Positions 1 through 6,208 of a stretch of DNA of 7,689 nt are shown in pieces. Position numbers and translations under genes: made by a program. The stretch is from Desulfobacterales bacterium. GTDB lineage: Bacteria > Desulfobacterota > Desulfobacteria > Desulfobacterales > Desulfosalsimonadaceae. Under the pieces are notes generated by a model, which worked only from the letters and a program-made list of their open reading frames with translations, was not told the DNA's origin and did no database searches. The stretch lies in the NCBI GenBank assembly GCA_018334855.1, contig JAGXLE010000061.1, positions 1 to 7,689 of the forward strand, read 5' to 3'. Within the stretch, counting starts at the first letter, position 1. Each line of letters starts with the position of its first letter.

Positions 1-538
1 TATCAGCTTCGGATCGCGAAAGAATCTCTTCGACTTCCTCCATGTATTTCTCCCGGGAATTTTTTGCCGGGTTATAAATCCGTACCCAGTCCTTATTTCC
101 CAGGATATTGACCGTGCCGTCGCCGAAATGCAGGTCTATATCCAAAACCAGCGCGGTTTCAATCAGTTTTTCCTGCTTTAGAGTCAGCAGTGCCACGGCC
201 ATGTTGTTAAAAAAACAGAAACCCCAGGCACTGTCGGCTGATGCGTGATGGCCCGGCGGCCGGATAAGGGCAAAGGCCGGCTCCTTCATCCCGGATCGGG
301 CGGCCTGGATCGCTCCCCCGGCAGCCAGCGCGGCAATGTCATATAAGCCGTCTTTTTTGATATCGCTTATATGGATATCAGTGTGGGCCAGCCTGATCTG
401 ATCCTCGTCGGCCGCCTCTGCCTGGACCATCTCTGCATGCGAAGGAAGCGCATCCACGATGGCTTCAATGCGTCCGGGAGCAGAGGCCGGGTCAGAAGTA
501 TACACCCGGTAAAATGCTTCGTTAAAAATGACCTTCAT
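1..538 (-). CDS. Histone deacetylase / acetylpolyamine amidohydrolase family protein (3' part outside window)
   Basis: The first 179 residues are visible and the frame runs open off the left edge. The protein belongs to the arginase-fold, zinc-dependent deacetylase family (AcuC, acetylpolyamine amidohydrolases, bacterial HDAC-like proteins), which removes acetyl groups from lysine or polyamines. Visible marks are RPPGHHA at residues 93-99 with the catalytic His pair 97-98, WGFCFFNN at 105-112, and DIDLHFGDGT at 133-142. In the last motif Asp135 and His137 should be two of the three zinc ligands; the third Asp lies outside the window. The residue after the zinc His is Phe rather than the second His common in eukaryotic HDACs. 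Start ATG 538-536 has AGAGG five bases upstream. It follows the phosphodiesterase gene by 25 bases on the same strand, so the two are probably one operon. The family is clear; whether the substrate is protein, polyamine or another acetylated amine cannot be told. Confidence 0.9.
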   Translation of the reverse strand, partial: MKVIFNEAFYRVYTSDPASAPGRIEAIVDALPSHAEMVQAEAADEDQIRLAHTDIHISDIKKDGLYDIAALAAGGAIQAARSGMKEPAFALIRPPGHHASADSAWGFCFFNNMAVALLTLKQEKLIETALVLDIDLHFGDGTVNILGNKDWVRIYNPAKNSREKYMEEVEEILSRSEAD

Positions 539-563
539 TACAGCCTCTTTTATAAATAACTCT

Positions 564-1373
564 TTAGCCATGTTTATTTTTCCCCAAAATGTCATTTTTG
601 GCAAGATAAATCATATCTTTTTGAAAAGCACCGGCTGTGTTTGCCGGATCGTCGGTCATTACCACGTCGGCCCCGGCATTTAGTGCGTAAGAGACCTCAT
701 CGGGAAAATTGCACGAATAAACCGCGATCCGCTGGTCTCTGGCATGACACTTTCGGCAGAATTGCCGGGAAAGTTTTCGCAGGGGCAGGCAGTATCCCCA
801 CAGCATACCGTGGATGGTTTCATTTTGCTTTTCAGGATTGAGCGGCTTTTTAACGTTTAGCATATATTTGAGCTGAGGGGCCAGTTGCCACGCTTCTGCG
901 ATCATGTCCGTATCAAAGCCGAGGATAAATATTTCTTTTAGCAGATGTTCCGGCACCTTAAAAGTTATCAGCCGCGTTACTTCGCGGCAGAGCCGGCTGC
1001 AGTACTTAGACGGCTCCTGTATGCCCGAACCTGATTTAAGCTCGATCATCATTGCACCACGGCCTGCATATTTGTGTAGCATGGATTCCAGGGTCATAAT
1101 GCCCTGGCCCCGGAATGCCTCGGAATGCCACGCCCCGTAATCGAATTCCTGCAGCACGGCAAAAGGGTAATCTGGCACAGATCCTTTTTTTCCGGTTATC
1201 CGCTTAAGCGTATCGTCATGGAAAACCACGGGCACGTTATCGGCGGTCATTTGCACGTCTAATTCCACGCCGTCGACTTCATGGGAAAATGCTGCGTCAA
1301 ACGCGGCCTCAACGTTTTCCGGGGCTTCAGCCATTGCCCCCCGGTGGGCGATCAGCCAGGGTAAATTCCGCAT
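564..1373 (-). CDS. Glycerophosphodiester phosphodiesterase family protein
   Basis: 269 residues, the usual size for a cytoplasmic GDPD (UgpQ-like) TIM-barrel enzyme. These enzymes hydrolyse glycerophosphodiesters to glycerol-3-phosphate and an alcohol, recycling phospholipid head groups. The metal and catalytic signature is intact: HRG at 10-12, PEN at 18-20, VELDVQ at 36-41 (Glu37 and Asp39 as metal ligands), FHDD at 51-54 and IELK at 110-113. The C-terminal strand reads VYSCN (218-222), where many relatives have a Trp (xxWTVN-like), followed by GADVVMTDDP, a normal family ending. No signal peptide is seen. The start ATG at 1373 has only a weak ribosome binding site (GGATACC) and lies in the second copy of a 17-base tandem repeat. 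It is preceded by a good sigma70-like promoter and followed 25 bases later by the deacetylase gene. Physiological substrate unknown. Confidence 0.93.
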   Translation of the reverse strand: MRNLPWLIAHRGAMAEAPENVEAAFDAAFSHEVDGVELDVQMTADNVPVVFHDDTLKRITGKKGSVPDYPFAVLQEFDYGAWHSEAFRGQGIMTLESMLHKYAGRGAMMIELKSGSGIQEPSKYCSRLCREVTRLITFKVPEHLLKEIFILGFDTDMIAEAWQLAPQLKYMLNVKKPLNPEKQNETIHGMLWGYCLPLRKLSRQFCRKCHARDQRIAVYSCNFPDEVSYALNAGADVVMTDDPANTAGAFQKDMIYLAKNDILGKNKHG

Positions 1374-1400
1374 TGGTATCCGGCCCGCATTCGTATCCGG
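1367..1400 (-). repeat. 17-base tandem duplication spanning the GDPD start codon
   Basis: Two adjacent 17-base units, 1384-1400 and 1367-1383, match at 15 of 17 positions. On the minus strand they read CCGGATACGAATGCGGG and CCGGATACCAATGCGGA. Each unit contains an ATG. The downstream one is the GDPD start. The upstream one (1390-1388) is in another frame and opens a 12-codon reading frame that stops at 1354-1352, inside the GDPD coding region. The repeat is seen directly; any effect on translation is inference. Confidence 0.8.
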
Positions 1401-1462
1401 AAAAAAAGATATGATTGATATTCTTTCGAGCCCTGTAATTAATACAACCTCAATTTAGGTAC

Positions 1463-1491
1463 AATATAGCTGAAATTTAAGAATACCTCAA
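1463..1491 (-). promoter_or_regulatory. Predicted sigma70-type promoter for GDPD-deacetylase unit
   Basis: On the minus strand, TTGAGG at 1491-1486 (-35, four of six consensus) is followed after exactly 17 bases by TATATT at 1468-1463 (-10, five of six). Transcription would start near 1456, giving a leader of about 80 bases before the GDPD start. It begins about 10 bases after the Hsp70 stop codon, which suggests that the two downstream genes have their own expression in addition to any read-through. Confidence 0.6.
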
Positions 1492-1500
1492 GCAATGGAG

Positions 1501-4272
1501 CTATTCATGCAGGATAAGGCCTGCCGGCAGGGATTCTCCAAACATGGAGGTTTCTTCCGCCTTTTCAAACGGGGCCACGGTTTTAACCACCCGGGCCTGT
1601 TTTTCCATTCCACGGCTTTCAAGCCATTCAATAACCCGGCCCATAACCTCCTCATCAAGATCCCTTGACCTGTCCCCGGTTTTCCGGCAGATCCTGGCAA
1701 GGGCGTCGGCGGCTGCAGCGGGATTTTTCCACTGCTGCTCCATCAGGAAATCCGCCCATTGCGCGGCTTTGTCAGGCGGTACCACCCTGTCCACCGGTCC
1801 GTAAAGAAGCTCTCTTGCCCCGATTCTCGACAAGGCCCAGAATTGCTGCGGTTTCGATCTTTTCGGGGTTATTTCGGAGACAAGGGCGTCTCCCCACGCG
1901 GCCTTTTCCCCTGAAGCAAACAGCTCCATGTTGGCAAGGGCCATCCACATCTCCAGGCGCTCCTGGGGCGGCACCTTGACCTTTACCCCTTTTTTCGGCC
2001 TCAGCAACTGGCGGAGATCCTGGGCAAACTGCCGCTGCTGGCCGGCAGTGAGTCCTCCGGCTACCCTGCGCCACAAAATCCACCATTCAGCCAGGGCCTG
2101 CTGGTTTTTTTTGAAAATCACCCCGGTTTTATAAATTTTCCAGAGGCTTTTAATTCGCCGGCTGTCAAGCCCGTCCCCGAAGCCCGGACGGAGACAGAAG
2201 CCTGTCAGATTTAACCATCTGTGTTCATGGCCGGGGGAAAACTTTCGGCGATCCACCCGCTCGAGCAGCGCATCGGCAATATTTCGCAGAAAAGAAAGAG
2301 GCCAGTCGTCCCGGGAGCGGCCGATAATGTCTGAAATCGTTTTTACAAGAGCCGAAAGAGCACTTTCCGGGGCATCGGGCGAAAAGGCACTGTCCACTGC
2401 AGAAATCGCCTCCTGAACTATGTTGCTGTCAAATACTTCTGTTTCGCTTACCCCGGGCTGATGCTCGATCTGTCTTAGCTGGAAACGCAGCTGCCACCTG
2501 TGGTCAGTGGAAAGAGACCTGCACCAGAGTTCAAGAACCCCGGTTTCGGTGTATTCTGCCTCCACCTGGATGGGAATGGCGGTCTGCACACCCTTGCGCC
2601 CGAACTGTATTACGGTCTGGATCGGCGGCAGCCGGGTCATTGTCTCATCCACGGTAACAAGATCGCCGGTTCTGTCCCCTGATCGATAGCTGGAACTAAA
2701 CAAATCAAAGCTGACAGGCCGGTTGGCAAGAACCTCGAACCTGCGGTCCGTCAAAGCAATCCTGGAGCCTTCTTCTATGCCCCGCTCCACGACGCAGACA
2801 GCTTGTTTACTCTGTTGATCGCTGCTGTGCGGGCTCTCAATACCCAGGTAATAGGAACGGGGGCTGCCGCTGCCCACCCGCACCCCCCTGCCGAATTTTA
2901 CAAGCCCGTAATAGGAAGCTCCGAGTGCAACAGCAACGTCAAGATTTCTGTTTTCAAGCACCCTGGGACGGTTTTCATCGTCTTGATTAAACCAGCCGCG
3001 TACAGCCTCACGGATTCGCTCCCTGACAGCCCAGGCTTTCAGGCTTCCGCCGTTAAACAGAATAAGGTCGGGAAAAGGGCTTCTTGAGCCGAGAAAGTTT
3101 TCAACATCCGCCCAGTGCTTTTCCAGAAACAGACCGAGATGCCGGGTAATTGCAGAATCAGGCTCGTATGGAAGGCCGAATCCGGAAACGCCGTGACTCT
3201 GGCCGGCAGGCTGTTTTTTCTCAACACGGTCTGCGGGCGGAAAGAATTGCTCGAGCACTATCTGCTCAAGGGTGCTTTTCTCTATTTCCGCGGTCAGGGT
3301 CCCTCCTATCAGTTTGCTCCCCTCGCCCATCATGGTAATGGTTTCACGCTCCTTGCCCTGGCTGAGTATATTTTCCTTGGCCTGGCGGCACAGATAGCAG
3401 AGAGTTTTCCACCGATCCGCGGTCAGGTTGGCGCCCTTGCCGAACTGTTTTTCCACGTGCCCGGCAAGCGCTTGGTCAATATTGTCTCCGCCGAGAATCA
3501 GGTGATCGCCGACGGCGATTCTTTCAAACCTGGGCGTTGCCTCTGTCTCCTGAAGTGTAATCAGGGTGAAGTCGGTAGTTCCGCCTCCAACGTCGCAAAC
3601 CAGCACCAACTCGCCGGGGGCGATAAAATCCCGCCAGTTGTTTTCATGCTGTATCAGCCAGGAGTAAAAGGCGGCAAGCGGTTCCTCAAGGAGTATCACG
3701 TCATAGAGACCCGCCGTTTTTGCAGCTTCCAGTGTAAGGTCCCGTGCTACTTCGTCAAACGATGCGGGCACTGTAATGATCAGGTATTGGTTTTCAAAAT
3801 ACAGGTCTTCATCAGTCTGATCATGGTTCCATGCGCTGCGGATATGTCTGAGATATTCCGCGGTGGCCTCCACAGGCGAAAGTTTCTCCACACCCTCGCC
3901 CGCGCCCCACGGAAGAATTTTCGCACGGCGGTCCGCCCGTCCGTGACAAAGCCAGCTCTTGGCAGAAGAAACAAGACGATTCGGCACTTTCGCCCCGTGA
4001 TCCCTCGCAAATGTGCCTACAACACGGGACGGTATTTCATTGCCGTCCCAGGGCAGCCGGATTGTTTCCGGATCCACGTCGTACTTGCCGGGCAGATAAC
4101 AGAAGGAAGGCAGAACCTGCATTTCCGTGATTTCTCCGGCCCCTGTCAGCTGCGGAATCTCAAAAAGACGGATGCCCTTGTCATTTCCGGGCTCTATCCT
4201 CAGATCCACAACTGAGACCGCAGAATTGGTGGTTCCAAGGTCTATCCCGATAATAAAAGCAGGTTCAGTCAC
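1501..4272 (-). CDS. Divergent Hsp70-family ATPase (DnaK-like, DUF3731-type C-terminus)
   Basis: 923 residues, against about 640 for DnaK. The N-terminal Hsp70/actin-fold nucleotide-binding domain (about 5-470) keeps its motifs: GIDLGTTNS at 9-17 (phosphate 1), ITVPASF 166-172, EEPLAAFYSW 196-205, CDVGGGTTDF 226-235 (phosphate 2), LGGDNID 260-266 and LFNGGSLKA 404-412 (adenosine loop). Residues about 475-605 look like a diverged beta-sandwich substrate-binding domain. Residues about 610-923 form a long, mostly helical Arg/Trp-rich region in place of the DnaK lid. From memory this resembles the DUF3731 region of large bacterial Hsp70 paralogues. No DnaK-type EEVD-like tail, signal peptide or membrane segment is seen, so it should be cytoplasmic. 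The GTG start at 4272-4270 is chosen because AGGAGA lies about six bases upstream and no better ATG is near. It follows the DUF2760 gene by 48 bases and is very likely co-transcribed with it. ATP binding and chaperone-like action are inferred; the client is unknown. Confidence 0.9.
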   Translation of the reverse strand: MTEPAFIIGIDLGTTNSAVSVVDLRIEPGNDKGIRLFEIPQLTGAGEITEMQVLPSFCYLPGKYDVDPETIRLPWDGNEIPSRVVGTFARDHGAKVPNRLVSSAKSWLCHGRADRRAKILPWGAGEGVEKLSPVEATAEYLRHIRSAWNHDQTDEDLYFENQYLIITVPASFDEVARDLTLEAAKTAGLYDVILLEEPLAAFYSWLIQHENNWRDFIAPGELVLVCDVGGGTTDFTLITLQETEATPRFERIAVGDHLILGGDNIDQALAGHVEKQFGKGANLTADRWKTLCYLCRQAKENILSQGKERETITMMGEGSKLIGGTLTAEIEKSTLEQIVLEQFFPPADRVEKKQPAGQSHGVSGFGLPYEPDSAITRHLGLFLEKHWADVENFLGSRSPFPDLILFNGGSLKAWAVRERIREAVRGWFNQDDENRPRVLENRNLDVAVALGASYYGLVKFGRGVRVGSGSPRSYYLGIESPHSSDQQSKQAVCVVERGIEEGSRIALTDRRFEVLANRPVSFDLFSSSYRSGDRTGDLVTVDETMTRLPPIQTVIQFGRKGVQTAIPIQVEAEYTETGVLELWCRSLSTDHRWQLRFQLRQIEHQPGVSETEVFDSNIVQEAISAVDSAFSPDAPESALSALVKTISDIIGRSRDDWPLSFLRNIADALLERVDRRKFSPGHEHRWLNLTGFCLRPGFGDGLDSRRIKSLWKIYKTGVIFKKNQQALAEWWILWRRVAGGLTAGQQRQFAQDLRQLLRPKKGVKVKVPPQERLEMWMALANMELFASGEKAAWGDALVSEITPKRSKPQQFWALSRIGARELLYGPVDRVVPPDKAAQWADFLMEQQWKNPAAAADALARICRKTGDRSRDLDEEVMGRVIEWLESRGMEKQARVVKTVAPFEKAEETSMFGESLPAGLILHE

Positions 4273-4320
4273 AGATGTCTCCTGAAAAATGCGGATAAAT
4301 ATTCGGTATCATATATTTCT

Positions 4321-5115
4321 CTATGAAACTTCGACTTCAGCGGGCGCAATTATCCGCGGATCGCTTCGGCCCGAAAGAACCGGAAGTTCAAGCCTGCCTG
4401 CCCGCCACCCCCTGTGACGCAATATGCCTGTAAAGGGAGGCTCTCCGGTGACATTGCCGGTAAGTTTTATCGAAGAGGGATCAAAATCCGCTGCCACGGT
4501 TACCTGCTGACCTTCCTCCTTGTCGATAATTCCTCTCGGTGCAAAGTGTTTTTCAATGGTTTCCGAACAGTTTTCGTGGATGCTTCGCACCGCCGCCCCG
4601 ATCTGTGCATCGCCGTAAGCGCTCAGGTCTTCCTTTAAAAAATCGACTAGCCGTCCCTGGCGCTGCAGAACAGAGAGCAGGTGCAGATAATAACGGTGGT
4701 TTTGTTCCTGAATCTCCTTTTTGGAAACAGAGGGTTTTTTGGGCTCATGCTCTTTTTGTTCATCCCGGGTTTCTTTTTTTTCGGCCGATTTTGTATTCGC
4801 GCCCGATTTGCGCATCACACGCCTGAAGCTCGCCCGCAGGACCGCCCATTGAACCAGGGCCATTAAAATAAATACTGCTGCTGTCAAAGGGAAAAACAGT
4901 GCCTTGATCCTGGCAAAAACCGGCATCATCTCACGGGCCCATGCCCCGAGTTCAGGATTCTGCAAAGCCGCACCCATAAGCTCTGAAAAGGTATCGCCTG
5001 AAAATACATGAGCGGCACCAAAATATACTGCCGCGTCAAAGATTCCCAGAAAAACAAGATTTATCACCAGCAACCATAACAGGCAGCGATATGAAAACGA
5101 ATTAATCAGGTTCAT
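4321..5115 (-). CDS. DUF2760-type membrane-anchored protein
   Basis: 264 residues of unknown function. Two hydrophobic segments at about 9-32 and 72-93 are probably transmembrane helices, separated by a short loop that is likely periplasmic. A strongly charged Lys/Glu linker follows at about 100-137. The C-terminal soluble domain (about 138-264) contains NHRYYLHLLSVLQRQGRLVD at 139-158, FLKEDLSAYGDAQIG at 159-173, and a beta-rich end with GILRHRGWRA at 230-239. This is the arrangement I recall for DUF2760 proteins, which often sit beside a large Hsp70-like gene, as here. With two helices and a charged linker, the C-terminal domain should face the cytoplasm, where it could recruit the neighbouring Hsp70. 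The ATG at 5115 is preceded by GGAGA nine bases upstream. First gene of the unit, with its own promoter. Family call fairly sure; role not known. Confidence 0.82.
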   Translation of the reverse strand: MNLINSFSYRCLLWLLVINLVFLGIFDAAVYFGAAHVFSGDTFSELMGAALQNPELGAWAREMMPVFARIKALFFPLTAAVFILMALVQWAVLRASFRRVMRKSGANTKSAEKKETRDEQKEHEPKKPSVSKKEIQEQNHRYYLHLLSVLQRQGRLVDFLKEDLSAYGDAQIGAAVRSIHENCSETIEKHFAPRGIIDKEEGQQVTVAADFDPSSIKLTGNVTGEPPFTGILRHRGWRAGRLELPVLSGRSDPRIIAPAEVEVS

Positions 5116-5123
5116 TTTATTCC

Positions 5124-5137
5124 ATCTCCAGAGAGAT
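5124..5137 (-). promoter_or_regulatory. Hairpin covering the DUF2760 ribosome binding site
   Basis: In the minus-strand transcript AUCUC (5137-5133) can pair with GAGAU (5128-5124) across a four-base UCUG loop. The second arm contains most of the Shine-Dalgarno sequence GGAGA (5129-5125). The stem is only five base pairs, so it would be weak and might melt with temperature. The complementarity is seen directly; regulation is inferred. Confidence 0.35.
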
Positions 5138-5157
5138 TATGGTTTTTTTCAGATTTT

Positions 5158-5173
5158 GCCGCAGCAAAGCGGC
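5158..5173 (-). other. Short GC-rich hairpin in the DUF2760 leader
   Basis: GCCGC and GCGGC arms flank a six-base loop, about 45 bases before the DUF2760 start and just downstream of the predicted transcription start. It is followed on the minus strand by AAAATC rather than a run of T, so it does not look like an intrinsic terminator. It may stabilise the 5' end of the mRNA. Confidence 0.4.
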
Positions 5174-5191
5174 TTTAAAAAATAATCCTAT

Positions 5192-5221
5192 ATAATGAAC
5201 CAGTTTTGCAGATAGTGTCAA
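5192..5221 (-). promoter_or_regulatory. Predicted sigma70-type promoter for DUF2760-hsp70 unit
   Basis: On the minus strand a perfect TTGACA at 5221-5216 is followed after 18 bases by CATTAT at 5197-5192 (four of six); an overlapping TATATA a few bases later is an alternative -10. The leader would be about 70 bases. No CIRCE element or clear sigma32 box was found, so heat induction by those routes is not supported. Confidence 0.6.
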
Positions 5222-5290
5222 GAACCTTTTTCTTCTGCAAATACCTGCCGGCACTGGATCACAGCAGGGGGCCGGGGCGTCGTTTTTCCC

Positions 5291-5319
5291 TTGATAGGCC
5301 TGATAGGCAATGATATTGT
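5291..5319 (+). promoter_or_regulatory. Predicted promoter for small Cys-rich gene, with direct repeats
   Basis: TTGATA at 5291-5296 (five of six) and TATTGT at 5314-5319 (four of six) are separated by 17 bases. Two copies of TGATAGGC (5292-5299 and 5301-5308) lie nine bases apart over the -35 and spacer, a position where a repressor or activator could bind. Transcription would start near 5326, about 30 bases before the chosen start codon. Confidence 0.5.
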
Positions 5320-5356
5320 ACTCTCAATTTAAAATTAAATACGGGTGAACAGGGAC

Positions 5357-5542
5357 ATGTATATTGTAAGAGATATATTTGATTTTGAAACAGGCTGGCT
5401 GGCAAAAAGCCCATGCAAGGAATGCAGCAGAATAAATGAACTTCCGGAGTGTTCAGACGAATGCAGGGTGCTCGACCAGATTCGTATTCTGCTTGCCAGG
5501 GGCGTATCATGTACCGGCAATCATCACTTTACAGAACCTTAA
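5357..5542 (+). CDS. Small cysteine-rich (CxxC...CxxxC) protein of unknown function
   Basis: 61 residues from the ATG at 5357. A GTG at 5345 in the same frame would add four residues but has no ribosome binding site, whereas GGTGAACAGGGAC lies just ahead of the ATG. Residues 20-36 (ATG numbering) hold PCKEC and, after eight residues, CSDEC, four cysteines well placed to bind one zinc ion. A fifth cysteine follows in RGVSC. A short helix (VLDQIRILLA) lies between. No signal peptide or membrane segment is seen. Support for a real gene: its own promoter, a strong terminator downstream, codon use like the neighbours, and a pattern I recall from short uncharacterised proteins in Desulfobacterales. 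Function unknown; a zinc-stabilised binding protein is one possibility. Confidence 0.68.
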   Translation: MYIVRDIFDFETGWLAKSPCKECSRINELPECSDECRVLDQIRILLARGVSCTGNHHFTEP

Positions 5543-5551
5543 ACAAAAGAG

Positions 5552-5571
5552 CCTGTTTGATTAATAACAGG
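5552..5571 (+). other. Hairpin 1 downstream of small Cys-rich gene
   Basis: CCTGTT (5552-5557) and AACAGG (5566-5571) can pair across an eight-base AT-rich loop, ten bases after the stop codon. It is not followed by a T run, so it is not a typical terminator. First of three successive hairpins. Confidence 0.4.
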
Positions 5572-5599
5572 ACTTAAATTAACAGGGTCTTTACCTATT

Positions 5600-5621
5600 G
5601 TCCATCCCGTCCTGGATGGGC
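5600..5621 (+). other. Hairpin 2 downstream of small Cys-rich gene
   Basis: GTCCATCC (5600-5607) pairs with GGATGGGC (5614-5621) across a six-base loop, including one G-U pair. It stands four bases before the strong terminator stem, so the transcript end would carry stacked hairpins. Confidence 0.45.
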
Positions 5622-5624
5622 ACT

Positions 5625-5666
5625 ACCTAAAAAATCCCGGCTGTTTGAAGCCGGGATTTTTTAGGT
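5625..5666. terminator. Bidirectional intrinsic terminator
   Basis: A perfect 18-bp inverted repeat: arms 5625-5642 and 5649-5666 around the loop GTTTGA. The stem has a GC core (TCCCGGCT / AGCCGGGA) flanked by A6 on the left and T6 on the right, so in either direction a GC stem is followed by a run of U. It lies between two converging genes, the small Cys-rich gene and the ComEA-like gene, and should stop both. Confidence 0.92.
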
Positions 5667-5735
5667 CATTCGGGGCAGCACCTATTTCCCTCTTTCTGTT
5701 GGCCCGGTGTAAAACAGGCCTCCTTTTTTTTGGCG

Positions 5736-6032
5736 CTAATCCGAGGGAGGAGAAAAAGTTATCATATCCGAGAGGCTCTCCATTGTCTCGGGTCCCACCC
5801 CTTTTACCTGCTGCAGGTCCTTTCCGCTTGAAAAACTGCCGTTTTCATTGCGGTAATCCACTATGCGCTGGGATATAACCGGTCCAATCCCTTTCAGCGC
5901 GGTAAGCTGTTTTGCTGTTGCAGTATTTATATTTATTTTGTCCTGTGCACCGGCTTGCATAAAAACGCCTGAAATTACAACAAGCAAAACCCCGATAAAA
6001 ATCAAACGAATACTTTTTTTCATTTTAGTCAT
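5736..6032 (-). CDS. ComEA-like helix-hairpin-helix DNA-binding protein, exported
   Basis: 98 residues. The N-terminus has basic residues (KMKK), a hydrophobic stretch at about 9-24 and a plausible signal peptidase site after AGA (27-29), so the mature protein of about 69 residues is probably periplasmic. The mature part is almost entirely a ComEA-type tandem helix-hairpin-helix unit: ININTATAKQLTALKGIG at 33-50 and LQQVKGVGPETMESL at 73-87. These bind DNA backbones without sequence preference. In competent bacteria ComEA pulls incoming DNA across the outer membrane. Short, single-domain versions like this one are common in Gram-negative bacteria and can stand alone. No other competence gene is in view, so a role in DNA uptake is likely but not shown. 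The ATG at 6032 has AGAGG six bases upstream; an internal ATG three codons later has no better signal. Confidence 0.9.
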   Translation of the reverse strand: MTKMKKSIRLIFIGVLLVVISGVFMQAGAQDKININTATAKQLTALKGIGPVISQRIVDYRNENGSFSSGKDLQQVKGVGPETMESLSDMITFSPPSD

Positions 6033-6125
6033 AGCCGACCTCTTATCTTATAGTTTACGATTTGTTAACCGCCGCCCCGCATACTCAAGATTAAAAAGTT
6101 ATAAATTAAGCAAAATAGGTATACT

Positions 6126-6157
6126 ATTATATGTATATAAACTTTAAATAATGTCAA
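6126..6157 (-). promoter_or_regulatory. Possible promoter for ComEA-like gene
   Basis: On the minus strand a perfect TTGACA (6157-6152) and a perfect TATAAT (6131-6126) are present, but the spacing is 20 bases, longer than the optimal 17. The leader would be about 85 bases. In such AT-rich DNA -10-like sequences arise easily, so only moderate weight is given. Confidence 0.42.
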
Positions 6158-6160
6158 TAA

Positions 6161-6208
6161 TTTTTTTATTATTATAATCTTATTAACGATTTTAGTGTAA
6201 TAAAAAAA
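6161..6208. repeat. 11-base AT-only inverted repeat upstream of ComEA-like gene
   Basis: TTTTTTTATTA (6161-6171) and TAATAAAAAAA (6198-6208) are perfect inverse complements separated by 26 bases. The repeat abuts the upstream side of the predicted ComEA-like promoter, so it could be an UP element or an AT-hook / nucleoid-protein site. Low sequence complexity means it could also be chance. Confidence 0.5.

Noticed and set aside
371..559. 62-codon plus-strand frame
   Set aside because: It is antisense to the N-terminal part of the deacetylase gene, whose conserved motifs and ribosome binding site support the minus strand.
3115..4215. 366-codon open frame on the plus strand
   Set aside because: It lies entirely antisense to the Hsp70 nucleotide-binding domain, whose motifs are intact. 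Its translation shows no recognisable domain and no ribosome binding site. It is a shadow of a GC-rich gene.
5259..5520. Two minus-strand frames opposite the small Cys-rich gene
   Set aside because: Neither has a ribosome binding site or domain, and they run against the promoter and terminator layout, which fits a plus-strand gene.
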